Source: Gordonia sp. UBA7599 (GTDB lineage Bacteria > Actinomycetota > Actinomycetes > Mycobacteriales > Mycobacteriaceae). From it: a stretch of 64,000 nt of DNA. This document shows, in pieces, positions 8,955 to 17,315 of the stretch. The notes under the pieces were generated by a model, which searched no databases, was not told the origin of the DNA, and saw nothing but the letters and a program-made list of their open reading frames with translations. A program made the position numbers and the translations under genes. The stretch spans positions 6,343 to 70,342 of the forward strand of contig DLKD01000139.1 of assembly GCA_002477755.1 (NCBI GenBank), written 5' to 3'. Positions within the stretch are counted from its first letter, which is position 1. The number at the start of each line of letters is the position of its first letter.

Positions 8955-10289
8955 ATGGCCATCTCCGACATTCCCGAGTATGCCCATCTCAGCGACGCCG
9001 ATGTCGCGGCACTGGGTGCGGAACTCGATCAAATCCGCGCGGATATCGAGGCCGATCGCGGTGAGCGCGACGCCCGCTACATCCGCAACACGATCCGGCT
9101 GCAACGCGGACTGGACATCGCCGGCCGCGCCATGATCGCCGCCGGTTCCACCGGAGGAGGCCGCCGCCGCGGTGCCTGGTGGGCCGGTACCGCGTCGCTG
9201 GGCGTCGCCAAGATCATCGAGAACATGGAACTGGGCCACAACGTCATGCACGGCCAGTGGGATTGGATGAACGATCCCGAGGTGCACTCGACCACGTGGG
9301 AATGGGACAACACCGGGCCGTCGGCGCACTGGAAGCACACTCACAACTACATCCACCACAAGTACACCAACGTCTTGGGCATGGACGACGATGTCGGGTA
9401 CGGCCTACTGCGCGTCACCCGTGACCAGCGGTGGCGGCCGTTCTACCTGGGCAATCTCGTCTACAACACGCTGCTCGCGGTCTTCTTCGAGTACGGCGTC
9501 GCCGCCCAGCACCTCGAACTGGGCCGCAAACGCAAGACGCCGGAGGACAAGGCTGCACTCAAGGCCGACCTCGCCGACGTCGGCGCCAAGATCGGCCGGC
9601 AGGTCGGCAAGGACTACGTGTTGTTCCCGGCCGCCGTCGGCGTGATCGGACGGTCGACGGCCGCCGCGCGCGCGACCATGGGCGCGAACTTCGTGGCCAA
9701 CATCATCCGCAACCTCTGGACCAACGCGGTCATCTTCTGCGGGCACTTCCCCGACGGCGCCGAGAAGTTCACCCGTAAGGACATGGACGGCGAGTCCCAG
9801 GGGCAGTGGTATCTGCGCCAGATGCTGGGCAGCGCGAACTTCCACGCCGGCCCCGTGCTCGGGTTCATGTCGGGCAACCTGTCCTACCAGATCGAGCACC
9901 ATCTGTTCCCGGACCTGCCCAGCAACCGCCTACCGGAGATCTCCGTCCGGGTCCAGGCGCTCGCCGAGAAGTATGACTTGCCTTACACCACCGGATCGCT
10001 GCCAGTGCAGTACCTCAAGGCGTGGCGCACGATCGCCAAGCTGTCGCTGCCCGACCGCTTCCTGATCGCGACGGCCGACGATGCGCCCGAAACTGCCTCG
10101 GAATTACGGTTCAAGGCCGATGATCCGACAAAACACCTGGTCGCAGCGGTTGATCCGGTGACCGGACGCCGCGCCGGGCTGCGCACGGCGATCGCCGGTT
10201 TGCGTCGGCGTCGTCGAGACAGGGCGACCATTCGCGCCCTGTCGTCGTCGAAGCAGACCCGGCCCGGACGTTCGGCCGAGGCGGCCTAA
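8955..10289 (+). CDS. desA3: Membrane fatty-acyl-CoA desaturase, DesA3-like (copy 1)
   Basis: This 444-residue membrane-bound di-iron desaturase is expected to introduce a delta-9 double bond into stearoyl-CoA using electrons from the divergent oxidoreductase. The three histidine boxes are HNVMHGQWDW (about residues 97-106), HTHNYIHHKYTN (about 131-142) and YQIEHHLFPDLPSNRLPEI (about 312-330). The C-terminal tail beyond residue 400 is extended, Arg-rich and absent from copy 2. ATG 8955 has AGGA five bases upstream, and the putative -10 box lies inside the operator. It is 49 bases upstream of copy 2's earliest start, so the two are likely cotranscribed. Confidence 0.94.
   Translation: MAISDIPEYAHLSDADVAALGAELDQIRADIEADRGERDARYIRNTIRLQRGLDIAGRAMIAAGSTGGGRRRGAWWAGTASLGVAKIIENMELGHNVMHGQWDWMNDPEVHSTTWEWDNTGPSAHWKHTHNYIHHKYTNVLGMDDDVGYGLLRVTRDQRWRPFYLGNLVYNTLLAVFFEYGVAAQHLELGRKRKTPEDKAALKADLADVGAKIGRQVGKDYVLFPAAVGVIGRSTAAARATMGANFVANIIRNLWTNAVIFCGHFPDGAEKFTRKDMDGESQGQWYLRQMLGSANFHAGPVLGFMSGNLSYQIEHHLFPDLPSNRLPEISVRVQALAEKYDLPYTTGSLPVQYLKAWRTIAKLSLPDRFLIATADDAPETASELRFKADDPTKHLVAAVDPVTGRRAGLRTAIAGLRRRRRDRATIRALSSSKQTRPGRSAEAA
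9207..9283 (+). repeat. 77-base block identical to 10588-10664 (copy 1)
   Basis: This segment encodes the first histidine box of desaturase copy 1 (AKIIENMELGHNVMHGQWDW and on). It is identical base for base, including wobble positions, to the matching segment of copy 2, while flanking sequence differs. This suggests gene conversion. Confidence 0.85.
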
Positions 10290-10350
10290 GGTCCCACCAC
10301 AGCGCGGGCTGGGGCAGGTCGCTGCCGGCACGCGCATAATGGGTCGCACA

Positions 10351-11550
10351 ATGGCAATCACCGACATCCGCGAATACTCGCACCTGAGCGACGCCGACGT
10401 GGAGGCGCTCGGGGCAGAGCTGGACTCGCTGCGCCGTGAGATCGAGTCCGACCTCGGCGCCCGCGATGTGGCGTACCTGCGGCGCACCATCCGGGCGCAG
10501 CGCGCGCTGGAGATCGTCGGCCGCGTCGCGCTCTTGGGTAGCCATCGCCGCGGGTTGTGGTGGCTGGGCACCGGATCGCTGGCACTGGCCAAGATCATCG
10601 AGAACATGGAACTGGGCCACAACGTCATGCACGGCCAGTGGGATTGGATGAACGATCCCGAGGTCCATTCGGCGACGTGGGAGTGGGACATGGTGTGCGC
10701 CGCCCCGCATTGGAAGCACTCGCACAACTACGTCCACCACAAGTACACCAACGTGGTCGGCATGGACCACGATGTCGGGTACAAGACCCTGCGCGTCACC
10801 CGTGACGAGCCGTGGGAGCCGCGCTGGTTGGCGCAGCCGTTCCTCAACCTCTTGCTCGCGGCGGGGTTCGAATGGGGAATCGCGCTGCACGACTTGGAGG
10901 TCGGCGAGGTCATTCGGGGCAACAAGCCCAAGGATGTGGCCATCCCGCAGCTCAAGGAGTTCGCCCGCAAGGCGGGGCGCCAGATCGGCAAGGACTATGT
11001 GCTCTTCCCGGCGTTGAGCGGCCCCAATTTCAAGCACACACTGACCGCCAACCTGAGCGCGAACCTCATCCGGAATTTGTGGGCGTACGTGGTGATCTTC
11101 TGCGGACATTTCCCCGATGGCGCTGAGAAGTTCACCGTCGACGCGCTCGACGAGGAGACGCGCGGCGCCTGGTACCTGCGGCAGATGCTGGGGACGGCGA
11201 ACTTCGACTCTGGTCCTGTGATGGCTTTCCTCTCGGGCAATCTGTCCTACCAGATCGAGCACCACCTCTACCCGGACCTGCCGAGCAATCGGCTGCCCGA
11301 GATATCGGTGCGAGTGCGCGAACTCTGCGACAAGTACGACCTGCCGTACACCACCGGTCCGCTGGTCCACCAATACCTGCAGACATTGCGGACGGTGAAC
11401 AAACTGGCTCTGCCCGACCAGTTCCTGCGCGACACCGCCGATGATGCGCCGGAAACCGCGTCGGAGCGTCGCTTCGACGGCATGACGCCCCGTGCCCGGG
11501 GCCTCAAGACCGCACTGCGTCGGTTGAAGGCGGAGCGCAAGGCCCGCTGA
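10351..11550 (+). CDS. desA3: Membrane fatty-acyl-CoA desaturase, DesA3-like (copy 2)
   Basis: This 399-residue paralogue of the preceding desaturase has the same histidine boxes: HNVMHGQWDW, HSHNYVHHKYTN and YQIEHHLYPDLPSNRLPEI. Differences cluster in the loop after the second box (EVGEVIRGNKPKDVAIPQLKEF) and at the C-terminus, which could alter substrate length or partner use. I chose ATG 10351 (MAITDIREYSHLSDADV) because it aligns exactly with copy 1. An in-frame ATG at 10339 adds MGRT. No separate operator is seen in the 61 bases between the genes. M. tuberculosis has a single desA3 at this place, so this is a lineage-specific tandem duplication. Confidence 0.93.
   Translation: MAITDIREYSHLSDADVEALGAELDSLRREIESDLGARDVAYLRRTIRAQRALEIVGRVALLGSHRRGLWWLGTGSLALAKIIENMELGHNVMHGQWDWMNDPEVHSATWEWDMVCAAPHWKHSHNYVHHKYTNVVGMDHDVGYKTLRVTRDEPWEPRWLAQPFLNLLLAAGFEWGIALHDLEVGEVIRGNKPKDVAIPQLKEFARKAGRQIGKDYVLFPALSGPNFKHTLTANLSANLIRNLWAYVVIFCGHFPDGAEKFTVDALDEETRGAWYLRQMLGTANFDSGPVMAFLSGNLSYQIEHHLYPDLPSNRLPEISVRVRELCDKYDLPYTTGPLVHQYLQTLRTVNKLALPDQFLRDTADDAPETASERRFDGMTPRARGLKTALRRLKAERKAR
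10588..10664 (+). repeat. 77-base block identical to 9207-9283 (copy 2)
   Basis: This is the second copy of the identical 77-base block in the tandem desaturase genes. The base before the block and the base after it both differ between the copies. Confidence 0.85.
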
Positions 11551-11561
11551 GAAAATTCCCC

Positions 11562-12608
11562 TCATGCACCGTCGGGGGAAGTATTCCCTTCCTCGGTCAC
11601 CGCGGGACGATTCTCCGCAGTGAGTGCGACGAGAATGTTGCGCACCGCCATCGCCCGACGTGCGGCTGCTCCGTCCAGTTGATCGAGTGCGCACTCCGGG
11701 TCGGCTGGCGGGCCGAGGTGGCTGCAGCCGCGAGGGCAGTCCTCGATGGCCTCGCGCAGGTCGGTGAAGGCCGCGACTACGTCGTCGGGGGAGATGTGGG
11801 CCAGCCCGAAAGAGCGGATCCCTGGAGTGTCGACCACCCAGGTGCCGGGGGAATCTGGGATCGGCAACGCCACCGATTGCGTCGAGGTATGCCGTCCCTT
11901 GCCCACCCCGGATACTTCGCCGGTCGCCCGATCAGCTTGTGGCACAAGGCGATTCACCATTGTCGACTTGCCGACGCCGGAATGCCCGATGAGCGCGGTC
12001 AGCTTGCCCTCGAGCAGTGCGCGCAACTGCGTCAGATCATCGTCGCGCCCGGCTGCGACGATCCGCAGGTCCAGGCCGTCGAATGCGGCCCGGAAGGCAG
12101 TGCCGTCGGCCAAATCGGACTTGGTGAGCGCGAGTACCGGCTTCAAACCGCCGACGTAGGCCGCGGCGAGGGCGCGCTCGACAAACCCGGTGCGCGGCGG
12201 CGGGTCGGCCAGCGCAGTAACGATGAGCAGCTGGTCGGCGTTGGCGACGACGATCCGCTCGTAGGGATCGGTATCGTCGGCGGTGCGCCGCAGTACTGAG
12301 GTCCGGTCGTCCACGCGGACGATGCGCGCCAGGGTGTCCTTGTCACCCGAGACATCCCCGACGACACCGACGCGGTCGCCGACGACGATTGGGGTGCGGC
12401 CCAGTTCGCGGGCGCGCATCGCGACGACGATCCGGGCGGGATCGGCGTCGATCGCGCAGCCCCACCGACCGCGGTCGACGGATACGACCATCGCCGACGC
12501 GGCGTCAGCGTGGACCGGGCGCGTCTTAGTGCGCGGGCGCGAACTCTTACCCGGGCGGATCCGGACGTCGGATTCGTCGTACTGGCGCGTCGAGCGGCCC
12601 CGGCTCAC
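11562..12608 (-). CDS. rsgA: Ribosome small subunit-dependent GTPase A
   Basis: RsgA is the circularly permuted GTPase that helps late 30S subunit maturation. The 348 residues contain an OB-fold N-terminal domain, then G4 (TKSD), G1 (GHSGVGKST) and G3 (DTPG) in the permuted order. The C-terminal zinc region has CPRGCSH followed by a downstream Cys (DPECAL). The frame stays open upstream, but the true start is GTG 12608, which overlaps the aroA stop as GTGA and gives [20 protein letters not shown], the usual actinobacterial N-terminus. It is translationally coupled to aroA, the conserved pair Rv3227-Rv3228. Confidence 0.95.
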   Translation of the reverse strand: MSRGRSTRQYDESDVRIRPGKSSRPRTKTRPVHADAASAMVVSVDRGRWGCAIDADPARIVVAMRARELGRTPIVVGDRVGVVGDVSGDKDTLARIVRVDDRTSVLRRTADDTDPYERIVVANADQLLIVTALADPPPRTGFVERALAAAYVGGLKPVLALTKSDLADGTAFRAAFDGLDLRIVAAGRDDDLTQLRALLEGKLTALIGHSGVGKSTMVNRLVPQADRATGEVSGVGKGRHTSTQSVALPIPDSPGTWVVDTPGIRSFGLAHISPDDVVAAFTDLREAIEDCPRGCSHLGPPADPECALDQLDGAAARRAMAVRNILVALTAENRPAVTEEGNTSPDGA

Positions 12609-13921
12609 CCGGCGGTGGCTCCGGTGTCGGAGATATCGGCGTCGGCAACGGTACCCAGCATGTCCGCCCACATCTGTGGGAAGTCGGGCAGCGTCTTCGC
12701 GGTGGTGCCGATGTCGACGACCTCGACGCCGGGCACGCACAGACCGATCAGCGCCCCTGCTGTCGCCATGCGGTGATCAGCGTAGGACTGCCAGACGCCG
12801 CCGTGTAGCGGTCGTGGAGTGATGATGAGCCCGCCCGCGTTGTCCGGTGCGTCGAACTCGACGACGTCGCCGCCGAGGCGATTGATCTCGGTCGCCAGGG
12901 CCGCCAACCGGTCGGTCTCGTGGCCGCGCAGGTGACCGATGCCGCGCAGCCGCGACTCGCCGTCGGCCAGTGCGCACAGTGCGGCGATCGTCGGGGTCAG
13001 CTCTCCGATGGCGCGCAGGTCGACGTCGATCCCGCGCAACCCGCCGCCGGTGACCGTCAGGACGCCGTCGTCGGCGCGGGTGGCCGTGGCGCCGAGCGCG
13101 GCGAGGATGGCGACGAACTGCGCACCCGGCTGAGTCGTGTGCGCGGGCCAGCGCGGTACCCGCACCATTCCGCCGGTGGCGGCCGCGGCGGCCAGGAAGG
13201 CGGCGGCGTTGGACAGGTCGGGCTCGATCACCCAATCGCGGGCGGCGATCGGCCCGGGGGCGACGCGCCACTCGTCGTCGCCGGCCTCGACCGTCACCCC
13301 GTGGTGGCGCAGCATTTCCAGAGTCATCTCGACGTGCGGCGCCGAGGGCATCGGCGCGCCGCGGTGCACCACGCGCACACCGTCGTCGAACCGCGCACCC
13401 GACAACAGCAGCCCCGACACGAACTGGGATGACGCCGATGCGTCGATGACGATGTCTCCGCCGCGCAGGCCGCCGCGGCCGACAACGGTGAACGGCAGCG
13501 CCGAGCCGGTGATGTCGGCGCCGAGGGAGCGCAGGGCATCGAGGATGGTGTGCAGCGGCCGGGAGCGGGCCTGCTCGTCGCCGTCGAACGCGACGGCACC
13601 GTCGGCCAGCGCCGCGACCGGCGGCAGGAAGCGCATGACCGTACCGGCCAACCCACAGTCGACGGTGGTCCCGTGCAATGGTCGCGGGGTGACGGTGATG
13701 CGGGTGGGATCGGTGCTGTCGATGTCGATCCCGGTGCCCATCGCTGCGAGGCCGTCGCGCATCAGGTCGGTGTCGCGGCTGCGCAGGGCGCCGGAGATGG
13801 TCGACGGCCCGTCGGCCAGCGCGGCGAGGACCAGGGCACGGTTGGTGATCGACTTCGATCCGGGCACGTCCACGGTCGCCGACAACGGACTGCGCGCGAC
13901 GGGAGCGGGCCAGGTGGTCAT
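12605..13921 (-). CDS. aroA: 3-phosphoshikimate 1-carboxyvinyltransferase (EPSP synthase)
   Basis: AroA transfers the enolpyruvyl group of PEP to shikimate-3-phosphate, the sixth step of the shikimate pathway. The 438 residues show the N-terminal [21 protein letters not shown] motif (about 20-40), the [11 protein letters not shown] region that binds PEP, and the C-terminal [13 protein letters not shown] element. In the PEP-binding loop the conserved Gly is kept (GLAGTVMRF), so it looks like the ordinary glyphosate-sensitive type. Start ATG 13921 has GAGG nearby. It forms an overlapping pair with rsgA and diverges from a NUDIX gene 43 bases away. Confidence 0.96.
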   Translation of the reverse strand: MTTWPAPVARSPLSATVDVPGSKSITNRALVLAALADGPSTISGALRSRDTDLMRDGLAAMGTGIDIDSTDPTRITVTPRPLHGTTVDCGLAGTVMRFLPPVAALADGAVAFDGDEQARSRPLHTILDALRSLGADITGSALPFTVVGRGGLRGGDIVIDASASSQFVSGLLLSGARFDDGVRVVHRGAPMPSAPHVEMTLEMLRHHGVTVEAGDDEWRVAPGPIAARDWVIEPDLSNAAAFLAAAAATGGMVRVPRWPAHTTQPGAQFVAILAALGATATRADDGVLTVTGGGLRGIDVDLRAIGELTPTIAALCALADGESRLRGIGHLRGHETDRLAALATEINRLGGDVVEFDAPDNAGGLIITPRPLHGGVWQSYADHRMATAGALIGLCVPGVEVVDIGTTAKTLPDFPQMWADMLGTVADADISDTGATAG

Positions 13922-13964
13922 GGTCCTCAGTCTCTCATGGTCGCGATCGACGATAATCGTGGAG

Positions 13965-14441
13965 ATGGTGGCGCACAGTGCGGGAATGCTGGTCTACCGA
14001 GGGTCGGCGGACTCCGGTGGGGTAGAGGTGTTCCTGGTGCACCCGGGCGGGCCGTTCTGGGCGCGCAAGGATTCCGGCGCCTGGACGATCCCGAAAGGGG
14101 AGCACGGGCCCGACGAGGATCCGCTTGCCGCGGCGCGTCGGGAGTTCATCGAGGAGACCGGACAACCGGTGCCCGATGGTCCGGTCCTCGACCTGGGTGA
14201 GGTGCGCCAGCGCGGCGGCAAGGTGGTGCGCGCCTTCGCGGTGTGCGGTGAGGTGGACGCGTCGGCCGTCGTCTCGAACACCTTCACCATCCAGTGGCCG
14301 CCCCGGTCGGGCCAGATGCGCGAGTTCCCGGAGGTCGACCGAGGGCAGTGGTTCTCCGCTGACGGCGCCGCGCTGAAAATCAACCCCGCGCAGACCGAGT
14401 TCCTGGCGCGTCTTGGGGTGGCGGTCGGCGGAGATCGGTAG
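13965..14441 (+). CDS. NUDIX hydrolase
   Basis: This 158-residue pyrophosphohydrolase has a complete Nudix box [22 protein letters not shown] (Gx5Ex7REUxEExG, residues about 44-65) for Mg2+-dependent hydrolysis of a nucleoside diphosphate linked to another moiety. The [11 protein letters not shown] lead-in is typical of the MutT/diadenosine-polyphosphate type seen in actinobacteria. The substrate cannot be told from the sequence. The frame is open far upstream over antisense aroA, but the gene starts at ATG 13965, where a GATAAT -10 box (13952-13957) ends seven bases before, consistent with a leaderless message. Confidence 0.9.
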   Translation: MVAHSAGMLVYRGSADSGGVEVFLVHPGGPFWARKDSGAWTIPKGEHGPDEDPLAAARREFIEETGQPVPDGPVLDLGEVRQRGGKVVRAFAVCGEVDASAVVSNTFTIQWPPRSGQMREFPEVDRGQWFSADGAALKINPAQTEFLARLGVAVGGDR

Positions 14442-14451
14442 CGTCACCGGT

Positions 14452-14817
14452 ATGACGATCACCATCGGCCGTGTTTACGACGACGTGCCCGCCGGGGCCC
14501 ATCGGATCCTCGTCGACCGGTTGTGGCCGCGGGGGCTCCGCAAGGAGGACCCGCGGATCGGGGAGTGGTGCAAGGAAGTCGCACCGAGTACCGAACTGCG
14601 CGAGTGGTATCACCACAACGAGGGCAACGCTGATGTCCACGAGATCTTCGTCGCGCGATACCGCGAAGAACTCGCCTCGGGCGAGCAGGCCGACGCGCTC
14701 GCCCATATCGCGTCGGAGGCGGCCAAGGGCGACGTGGAGCTGGCGACCGCGACCAAGGATCCGTCGACGAGCCACGTTCCGACGATCCTCGAGGAGCTCA
14801 ACCGCGCTGGCGGCTAG
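14452..14817 (+). CDS. DUF488 family protein
   Basis: This 121-residue small cytoplasmic protein carries the DUF488 signature: IGRVYDDVPAGAHRILVDRLWPRGLRKED, EWCKEVAPSTELREWYHH and a final TKDPSTSHVPTILEEL. Family members are widespread and often annotated as uroporphyrin-III methyltransferase-like, but no activity is established. It starts 10 bases after the NUDIX gene and has a TAGCGT -10-like hexamer (14439-14444) seven bases before ATG 14452, so it can be expressed alone or with its neighbour. Confidence 0.88.
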   Translation: MTITIGRVYDDVPAGAHRILVDRLWPRGLRKEDPRIGEWCKEVAPSTELREWYHHNEGNADVHEIFVARYREELASGEQADALAHIASEAAKGDVELATATKDPSTSHVPTILEELNRAGG

Positions 14818-14834
14818 TCTGCGCTGTCGCCGGT

Positions 14835-15035
14835 TCAGTCTTCGTTACTGTTGCGCGCGCCGACGAACTCGATCAGCTGCGGATCGGCCGAGGCCAAGCG
14901 GTCGACCTCCTCGCCGCCGTCGCATCGGTAGAGCCCGATGACCAGCGTCCCGCCGCGCCGCGACAGCACCCGCCATACCGCGCCGGAATCGGACCATCGT
15001 CGCAGGGTGTCGACGGGATCGGGGCTGACGGTCAT
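14835..15035 (-). CDS. Conserved small actinobacterial protein
   Basis: This 66-residue protein of unknown function resembles the short proteins annotated beside sigH in mycobacteria. It reads MTVSPDPVDTLRRWSDSGAVW and then VLSRRGGTLVIGLYRCDGGEEVDRLAS, predicted as a helix followed by a short beta hairpin. There is no signal or membrane segment. A TAGGAT -10 box lies exactly six bases upstream of ATG 15035, which strongly supports an expressed, leaderless gene. It is convergent with the DUF488 gene with 17 bases between stops. Confidence 0.72.
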   Translation of the reverse strand: MTVSPDPVDTLRRWSDSGAVWRVLSRRGGTLVIGLYRCDGGEEVDRLASADPQLIEFVGARNSNED

Positions 15036-15123
15036 GTGTCGATCCTAGGCTGTCAGACCCCCGTGGTTCACTTCGAACACCAGTTCACCGACGGTCGGTG
15101 GCAGGGTCGGTCAGGAGGCGGCG

Positions 15124-15636
15124 ATGGCGGAGCGGGACGGAATCGATTCGGGCGGGTCCACGACGGACGTGGACGCGCGGTGGGCGGCATTCGCGGGATG
15201 GTTCGCCCAACGGTTGTCGGAGTTGCCGGCGGCGTCGGTGCTCGACGCCGGACGCGGCGACGCCACGCCAGAGACCGACGGTTACGACGTCGAATGCGCG
15301 CAGGTGCAGCGGTTGTACGGGGACCGGTACCTGTTGCGCTGCTCCACGACGCTGATGATCATCCCGCTGCTGGACTGCTACGACGGCGACAACGTCGCGC
15401 TCGACACGTGGCACCACGACGACCTGTTCGAGGACTGCACCCACGGATACCTGGTGAGCGAATCGCCGCAGATGGTCGCCGACCTGGTGGTCGGCTGGTT
15501 CCGCGAGCGCTGCGGCTTCGCCGAGCCCGACCTCATCGGCTTCGCCTACATGCGCGCGAAGTCGTTGCCGCACACGGCAAGCAGGGTGGATTGGATGACG
15601 CGGACGGTGTCGCGCAGCTCGGTGCGCGACTCATGA
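15124..15636 (+). CDS. Hypothetical protein
   Basis: I do not recognise this 170-residue cytoplasmic protein with confidence. It has an acidic N-terminus, a WFAQRLSELP helix, a central beta-rich region (RYLLRCSTTLMIIPLLDCYDGD), a Trp/His/Asp-rich turn (DTWHHDDLFEDCTHGYL) and a helix MVADLVVGWFRERCGF. The layout faintly recalls the YbjN-like TY-Chap chaperone folds, but the match is weak. AGGAGG at 15113-15118 fixes the start at ATG 15124. It is followed after 72 bases by a small membrane stress protein. Confidence 0.7.
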   Translation: MAERDGIDSGGSTTDVDARWAAFAGWFAQRLSELPAASVLDAGRGDATPETDGYDVECAQVQRLYGDRYLLRCSTTLMIIPLLDCYDGDNVALDTWHHDDLFEDCTHGYLVSESPQMVADLVVGWFRERCGFAEPDLIGFAYMRAKSLPHTASRVDWMTRTVSRSSVRDS

Positions 15637-15708
15637 GGACCGGTGACGAAGCTGCTGACGTGGCTAGAGTGCTTGGTACGGGCACCGTTGAGAGACGAGG
15701 GAGACGAC

Positions 15709-15984
15709 ATGGATCTTAGTGTTGGCGGAATCGTCGGGCTGATCATCTTCGGCGCGGTTATCGGCATCCTTGCGCGCGTGGTGATGCCGGGCAAGCAATC
15801 GATCTCGGCGCTGGTCACGGTAGTCCTCGGCGTCATCGGTGCTGTGGTCGGCTATTTCGTGGCCGCTAAGCTCGACGTCGCCGACACTTCGGGCATCGAC
15901 TGGTGGCGTTGGATCATCAGTATCGCCGCTGCCATCGTCCTCACTTTCGGGTACGAGTCCGTCACTTCGCGGGCGTCGAAGTAG
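15709..15984 (+). CDS. GlsB/YeaQ/YmgE family stress-response membrane protein
   Basis: This 91-residue integral membrane protein of the transglycosylase-associated family has three hydrophobic segments: GGIVGLIIFGAVIGILARVV, ISALVTVVLGVIGAVVGYFV and WWRWIISIAAAIVLTFGY. The GxxxGxxAR motif with PGK just after the first helix is the family hallmark. Relatives are induced by envelope or general stress, but the molecular role is unknown. An upstream in-frame ATG exists, but ATG 15709, preceded by GAGGGAGA, gives the canonical length. Confidence 0.88.
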   Translation: MDLSVGGIVGLIIFGAVIGILARVVMPGKQSISALVTVVLGVIGAVVGYFVAAKLDVADTSGIDWWRWIISIAAAIVLTFGYESVTSRASK

Positions 15985-15985
15985 C

Positions 15986-16669
15986 GTGCGCGTCGTCGTT
16001 GTTGGCGGCCACGGAAAGGTCGCTCTGCGTGTGGCGCGCCTGCTCTGCGAGCGTGGCGACGAGGTCACCGCGCTTATCCGCAATCCCGATCATGCCGCCG
16101 ATGTGCGAGACTCCGGTGCCAACCCGGTGGTGTTCGACGTGGAAGCGGCGAAGGAGTCGGCGTTCGTCGATGTCTTCGTCGGGCACGACGCAGTCGTGTG
16201 GTCGGCCGGAGCGGGCGGAGGCAATCCATCCCGGACTTACGCCGTCGATCGCGACGCGGCGATCCGTTCTATGGAGGCGGCGCTGGAAGCCGGAGTTCGG
16301 CGATACGTGATGGTGTCCTATTTCGGTGCTCGACCCGATCACGGTGTGCCCGAGGGTGATTCGTTCCATCCGTACGCCGAGGCCAAGGCGGCGGCCGATG
16401 CGTTCCTGCTCGATTCCGACCTGGACTGGACGATCCTCGGGCCCAGCCGTCTGACTGATGCCCCCGGCGGCGGTGTGTCGGTGAGCCGGGTCGCCCACGA
16501 GCCGGGCGGGGCAGCTGTGCGTGAAACCGGTGCGGAAGGTCAGGTCAAAGGGTCGGTGAGCCGCGACGCCGTGGCCGCAGTCGTCGTCGCGTCGCTGCAC
16601 GACCCGGCGACGATCAATACGCGCCTGGAGTTCAACGACGGTCCGGACCACCCGGCCGATGCCTGGTAG
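15986..16669 (+). CDS. NAD(P)-binding atypical SDR (YwnB-like)
   Basis: This 227-residue Rossmann-fold protein begins MRVVVVGGHGKVALRVARLL, with an N-terminal glycine-rich loop GGHGKV of the atypical short-chain dehydrogenase type (NmrA/YwnB-like). Later motifs are HDAVVWSAGAGGG, YVMVSYFGA in place of the catalytic YxxxK region, and WTILGPSRLTD. Such proteins bind NAD(P) and may act as reductases or redox sensors; no substrate can be assigned. GTG 15986 lies two bases after the stop of the membrane protein gene, so the two are probably cotranscribed. Confidence 0.85.
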   Translation: MRVVVVGGHGKVALRVARLLCERGDEVTALIRNPDHAADVRDSGANPVVFDVEAAKESAFVDVFVGHDAVVWSAGAGGGNPSRTYAVDRDAAIRSMEAALEAGVRRYVMVSYFGARPDHGVPEGDSFHPYAEAKAAADAFLLDSDLDWTILGPSRLTDAPGGGVSVSRVAHEPGGAAVRETGAEGQVKGSVSRDAVAAVVVASLHDPATINTRLEFNDGPDHPADAW

Positions 16670-16769
16670 CAGGCCCGACGAGCCTCCAGCCCCAACGTCG
16701 TTTCGTCAATCCTGCGTCGATCGACGTCGGATCGACGAAGCGGTGTGGGATTGGCTGTGAACCGCGGAC

Positions 16770-17228
16770 CTAACCCGCCCAGGCGGCGATGACACCCGCG
16801 ACCAACACGCAGGTTCCGCCGACCTCGCCGACGATTAGCGCGACCATGAACCCTTTGATCAACCAGCCCGGTCGGGGGCTGAACTGATTCTCGGTGTCCC
16901 GCAGTGCGCCGTGGAGGATGTAACTGCCGATCGCGCCGACAAAGAAGATGAGCGGGACCGCCACACTGATCGCATTCACCCACGACGGCCACGCGGACAA
17001 TGCGGCGAGTGCTGCCAGGACCAAGGTCGCGAAGGAGTACATCAGTGCGGCCCGGTGTGCGATATCGACGTAGACATGCGCCTGCCCATCCGGCGATGCC
17101 ATCACCTGTTGGTACTTCCACACGCCCAGGAGCATCGCCCAGGCGAGCAGGACGCCGGCGGCGACGATCGTCGCGATGGTCACGCCGTCGAGGGAGTCGA
17201 TGAGGGACGCGGCGGAATCGGAAGACAT
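16770..17228 (-). CDS. Four-helix membrane protein of unknown function
   Basis: This 152-residue integral membrane protein has four hydrophobic stretches: VTIATIVAAGVLLAWAMLLG, MYSFATLVLAALAALSAW, AISVAVPLIFFVGAIGSYIL and GFMVALIVGEVGGTCVLVAG. A hydrophilic loop between helices 1 and 2 contains YVDIAHRAAL. No family is recognised. It diverges from the flavin monooxygenase gene with 87 bases between starts. The 100 bases between its stop and the preceding gene show no clear terminator or gene. Confidence 0.75.
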   Translation of the reverse strand: MSSDSAASLIDSLDGVTIATIVAAGVLLAWAMLLGVWKYQQVMASPDGQAHVYVDIAHRAALMYSFATLVLAALAALSAWPSWVNAISVAVPLIFFVGAIGSYILHGALRDTENQFSPRPGWLIKGFMVALIVGEVGGTCVLVAGVIAAWAG

Positions 17229-17315
17229 AGGGGCTGCTTTCGTGAAGGCGGTAGGGTCGGGTCAGGGGATTTGGGTCGATCAAGCACACGGTGCCATTCA
17301 AGAAGCGGGGGAATC

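Noticed and set aside
11556-11580. TTCCCC/GGGGAA hairpin near the ends of the second desaturase and rsgA
   Set aside because: Only a 6-bp stem with a 13-base loop, no U tract, and partly inside rsgA coding sequence.
13137-13964. Upstream extension of the NUDIX reading frame
   Set aside because: It lies antisense to aroA; the -10 box and family length place the start at 13965.
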